Source of the DNA: an uncultured Bacilli bacterium
Lineage (GTDB): Bacteria > Bacillota_I > Bacilli_A > RF39 > UBA660
DNA: 9,815 bases
Direction of reading: 5' to 3'
Assembly (NCBI GenBank): GCA_947628495.1
Contig: CANRAC010000032.1
Span: 1 to 9,815, forward strand
The notes beneath the pieces are model-generated. The model saw only the letters and a list, made by a program, of their open reading frames with translations. It did not search any database and had not been told where the DNA came from. The translations under genes and the position numbers were made by a program. Below, piece by piece: positions 7,263 to 9,815 of the stretch (the stretch's first letter is position 1; each line of letters opens with the position of its first letter).

Positions 7263-9815
7263 TACATTTCACCTTCTTCCTTTTCATCACCAGGAAATTC
7301 TAAATCATCTAAATCAGGTTCAAAATCTTCCTCTTCTTCTTCAAAAGGTTTTTCTTCAATTTCTTCTGGCTCCTCTGGTTCTGGTTCTTTAATGTTTTCT
7401 ATTTCATCAACACGAATAGTTTCTTCACTATCTTCTTCATTTTCAATTGTTTTTAAATCAAGAAGATTATCATCAGTATCTAAAATTTGAATATCTAAGC
7501 CTAAAGCTTGGAATTCTTTGATTAAAACTCTAAAGCTTTCTGGAACTCCCGCTTGACTAACTGGTTTTCCTTTAACTAAAGCTTCATAAACTTTAACACG
7601 ACCTACAACATCATCCGATTTGATTGTTAAGATTTCTTGAAGAACATGGGCAGCACCATAAGCATATAGAGCCCAAACTTCCATTTCTCCGAATCTCTGA
7701 CCACCAAATTGCGCTTTACCACCTAATGGTTGTTGCGTAACAAGTGAATAAGGTCCAGTAGCACGAGCATGTAATTTATCATCAACCATGTGATGTAATT
7801 TAATCATATACATGACACCAACAGAAACTCTATTTTCAAATGGTTCACCCGTACGGCCATTATAAAGAATTGTTTTACCATCTTCGTCCATACCTGCTTC
7901 TTGCATTTGTTCTTTAATATCGTCAATTGTTGCCCCATCAAATACTGGTGTCGCATAATGAGTTCCTAATTTTTTACCAGCCATTCCTAAATGCAATTCC
8001 AGAATCTGACCAATATTCATACGAGATGGAACACCTAATGGATTTAAGATAACATCAACAGGTGTACCATCTGGTAAATATGGCATATCCTCTTCTGGTA
8101 AAACTAGAGAGATAACACCTTTGTTACCATGACGTCCTGACATTTTATCTCCAACTTGAATTTTCCGTTTTTGGACGATATAAACACGAATAACTTTGGA
8201 AACTCCTGGAGGTAGTTCATCACTATTTTCTTTCGTATAAACTTTAATATCGTGAACAATTCCGTCTTCCCCATGTTTTACACGTAAAGATGTATCACGA
8301 ACTTCACGAGTTTTCTCACCAAAAATAGCATGTAATAATTTTTCTTCACTTGTTAATTCTTGCACACCTTTTGGTGTAACTTTACCAACTAAGATATCGC
8401 CTTCATGGACTTCTGTACCAATTCGGACAATACCATTAGCATCAAGATTCTTACGTGCTTCTTCGGAAACATTGGGAATATCACGTGTAATTTCCTCAGG
8501 TCCTAATTTTGTATCACGACAATCGATGTCCGTTTGTTCAATATGAATTGAAGTATAAACATCATCTTTAACTAATCTTTCATTTAAGATAACGGCATCT
8601 TCATAGTTATAACCGTTAAATGTCATGAAAGCTACAGTCATATTTTTACCTAAAGCAAGTTCTCCTTTTTCTGTAGATGGACCATCAGCAATAACTTCAC
8701 CACGATGAATACTATCACCTTTTTTAACCAAAGGACGATGATTTACACAAGTGGAAGCATTACTACGTTCAAAATTAGCTAAATAATATGTATCTTTACC
8801 TTTAGCGTTTTTAACAACAATCTTTTTACTATCGGCATATTCCACAACACCATCTGCTTTGGCAACTACGGTAGAACCAGAATCACGAGCCGCAATATAT
8901 TCGACTCCTGTAGCCACAATAGGTGCTTCAGTTTTTAAAAGCGGAACAGCTTGACGTTGCATGTTGGCACCCATTAGAGCACGAGTAGCATCATCGTGAT
9001 CTAAGAAAGGAATACAACTAGTTGTAATAGATACAACTTGGCTTGGAGCAACATCGATATAATTTACTTTGTCACTCTTAACCATTACTGTGTCGCCATT
9101 TAGACGAGCAATAACATTTTCATCAACAATATTATTTTTATCATCGATATTTAAAGTTGCTTGCGAAATATAATAATCACTTTCTTCATCAGCTGTAAGA
9201 TAAGCAACTTCATCGGTTACATGACCATTTTCTACTTTACGATAAGGAGTCATAATAAAGCCATATTCGTTAATCTTAGCATAAGAAGATAACGAAGTAA
9301 TAAGACCAATGTTTTGACCTTCTGGTGATTCAATTGGACATAAACGACCATAATGAGATGGGTTAACATCCCTTACTTCCATACCCGCACGATCACGAGA
9401 TAATCCACCTGGTCCTAAAGAAGATAAACGTCTTTTATCGGTAAGCTCGGCAATCGGATTGATTTGATCCATGAATTTAGATAATTGAGATGAACCAAAG
9501 AATTCCTTTAAAGCCGCTGTCACAGGACGAATATTAATCAATGTTTTAGGTGTAACATTTTCAATTTCTTGCGTAGTCATTCTTTCCCGAATAACTCTTT
9601 CCATACGACTCATACCAACACGGAATTGATTTTGAATTAATTCACCAACTTGACGAACACGACGATTTCCTAAATGGTCTATTTCATCAATGTTACCGAT
9701 TCCATGTAATAAATTTAAATAATATGATATAGAGGCATAAACATCAGAAATAGTTAAACGTTTTTCTAAAATACTTTGATCGTTACCAATAATTTTAACA
9801 GTTTTTTCTTTATCA
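7262..9815 (-). CDS. rpoB: DNA-directed RNA polymerase subunit beta, C-terminal 850 residues (N-terminus off the right edge)
   Basis: RpoB forms one jaw of the RNA polymerase cleft, part of the active site and the rifampicin pocket. The frame stays open to the right edge: codons upstream of the internal ATG at 9613 encode RpoB sequence (DEIDHLGNRRVRQVGELIQN), so that ATG is not the start. About 850 residues are visible, with roughly 300-350 missing by comparison with the family. In visible numbering, the rifampicin region is at 107-133, the GYNYEDA motif at 401-407, and the GRHGNKG active-site motif at 560-566. The LVTQQPLGGKAQFGGQRFGE block follows near the C-terminus. The last 73 residues are very acidic (37 Asp/Glu). 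Unusual residues are Lys and Asp at E. coli positions 513 and 526, and Tyr for the usual Glu in the WALEAYGA block. Otherwise conservation is typical of Bacilli. It is cotranscribed with rpoC. Confidence 0.99.
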   Translation of the reverse strand, partial: DKEKTVKIIGNDQSILEKRLTISDVYASISYYLNLLHGIGNIDEIDHLGNRRVRQVGELIQNQFRVGMSRMERVIRERMTTQEIENVTPKTLINIRPVTAALKEFFGSSQLSKFMDQINPIAELTDKRRLSSLGPGGLSRDRAGMEVRDVNPSHYGRLCPIESPEGQNIGLITSLSSYAKINEYGFIMTPYRKVENGHVTDEVAYLTADEESDYYISQATLNIDDKNNIVDENVIARLNGDTVMVKSDKVNYIDVAPSQVVSITTSCIPFLDHDDATRALMGANMQRQAVPLLKTEAPIVATGVEYIAARDSGSTVVAKADGVVEYADSKKIVVKNAKGKDTYYLANFERSNASTCVNHRPLVKKGDSIHRGEVIADGPSTEKGELALGKNMTVAFMTFNGYNYEDAVILNERLVKDDVYTSIHIEQTDIDCRDTKLGPEEITRDIPNVSEEARKNLDANGIVRIGTEVHEGDILVGKVTPKGVQELTSEEKLLHAIFGEKTREVRDTSLRVKHGEDGIVHDIKVYTKENSDELPPGVSKVIRVYIVQKRKIQVGDKMSGRHGNKGVISLVLPEEDMPYLPDGTPVDVILNPLGVPSRMNIGQILELHLGMAGKKLGTHYATPVFDGATIDDIKEQMQEAGMDEDGKTILYNGRTGEPFENRVSVGVMYMIKLHHMVDDKLHARATGPYSLVTQQPLGGKAQFGGQRFGEMEVWALYAYGAAHVLQEILTIKSDDVVGRVKVYEALVKGKPVSQAGVPESFRVLIKEFQALGLDIQILDTDDNLLDLKTIENEEDSEETIRVDEIENIKEPEPEEPEEIEEKPFEEEEEDFEPDLDDLEFPGDEKEEGEM
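7270..7275 (-). promoter_or_regulatory. Ribosome binding site of rpoC inside the rpoB tail
   Basis: The minus strand reads AAGGTG within the last codons of rpoB, 7 nt before the rpoC ATG at 7262. With the TAATG stop/start overlap it indicates translational coupling of the two subunits and supports this rpoC start. Confidence 0.7.
9416..9496 (-). other. Rifampicin-resistance-determining region of rpoB with K513 and D526
   Basis: This segment corresponds to E. coli RpoB residues 507-533. Aligned from GSSQLS to RRLSSL without gaps, it shows AAA (Lys) at 9476-9478, where E. coli and Bacillus have Gln513. It shows GAT (Asp) at 9437-9439, where they have His526. Position 518 is Ile rather than the usual Asn or Thr. 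Other contact positions such as L511, F514, D516, R529 and S531 keep the sensitive residue. The E. coli numbering is by motif alignment from memory of the family. Confidence 0.85.

Noticed and set aside
7310..7400. CTTCTTCTTC-like repeats as a microsatellite or phase-variable tract
   Set aside because: These are mixed glutamate codons of the acidic RpoB tail with irregular units; phase variation in an essential gene is implausible.
7262..9613. rpoB starting at the ATG at 9613
   Set aside because: The same frame continues without a stop to the window edge and the upstream codons encode conserved RpoB sequence, so this is an internal methionine in a gene cut by the window.
1..9815. Mycoplasma-type code with TGA as tryptophan
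   Set aside because: Tryptophans in conserved positions of Lon, RpoC and RpoB are all TGG and no in-frame TGA is needed, so the standard bacterial code fits.

Overview
The window is a low-GC bacterial chromosome segment with every gene on the minus strand. Tryptophan is encoded by TGG throughout, no in-frame TGA is needed, and all four visible stop codons are TAA. This points to a Gram-positive, Bacilli-like lineage on the standard bacterial code, possibly a wall-less or RF39-type relative of the Mollicutes, rather than a code-4 Mycoplasma. The lineage is inferred from composition and protein sequence only.

Layout in transcription order (right to left): (1) 9815-7262, most of rpoB (RNA polymerase beta; its N-terminus lies off the right edge). 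(2) 7262-3600, complete rpoC (beta prime), overlapping the rpoB stop by one base (TAATG). (3) 3593-3561, a clear intrinsic terminator closing the rpoBC unit. (4) 3546-3518, a promoter with an extended -10 and a palindrome over its -35. (5) 3495-1675, a large type IV prepilin-like protein carrying InlB/Flg_new-type beta repeats. (6) 1627-1208, a small membrane-anchored protein of unknown function. (7) 1182-1146, a perfect 11-bp inverted repeat followed by a T-run, which also contains the -35 of the next promoter. (8) 1115-1, the N-terminal half of lon (ATP-dependent Lon protease), cut by the left edge just after Walker A.

rpoB and rpoC encode the catalytic core of RNA polymerase. The prepilin and the small membrane protein look like a two-gene surface cassette set between the rpoBC terminator and the lon promoter. 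No pilus assembly genes are in view, so the pilin would depend on machinery encoded elsewhere. Lon is a cytosolic housekeeping protease with its own promoter.

The strongest points for follow-up are two RpoB substitutions at classical rifampicin-contact positions (Lys at E. coli 513, Asp at 526), suggesting intrinsic rifamycin resistance, and the prepilin/InlB-repeat fusion with paired cysteines. There is no gene-free stretch over 300 bases, and I found no tRNA, rRNA, CRISPR array, insertion sequence or origin.
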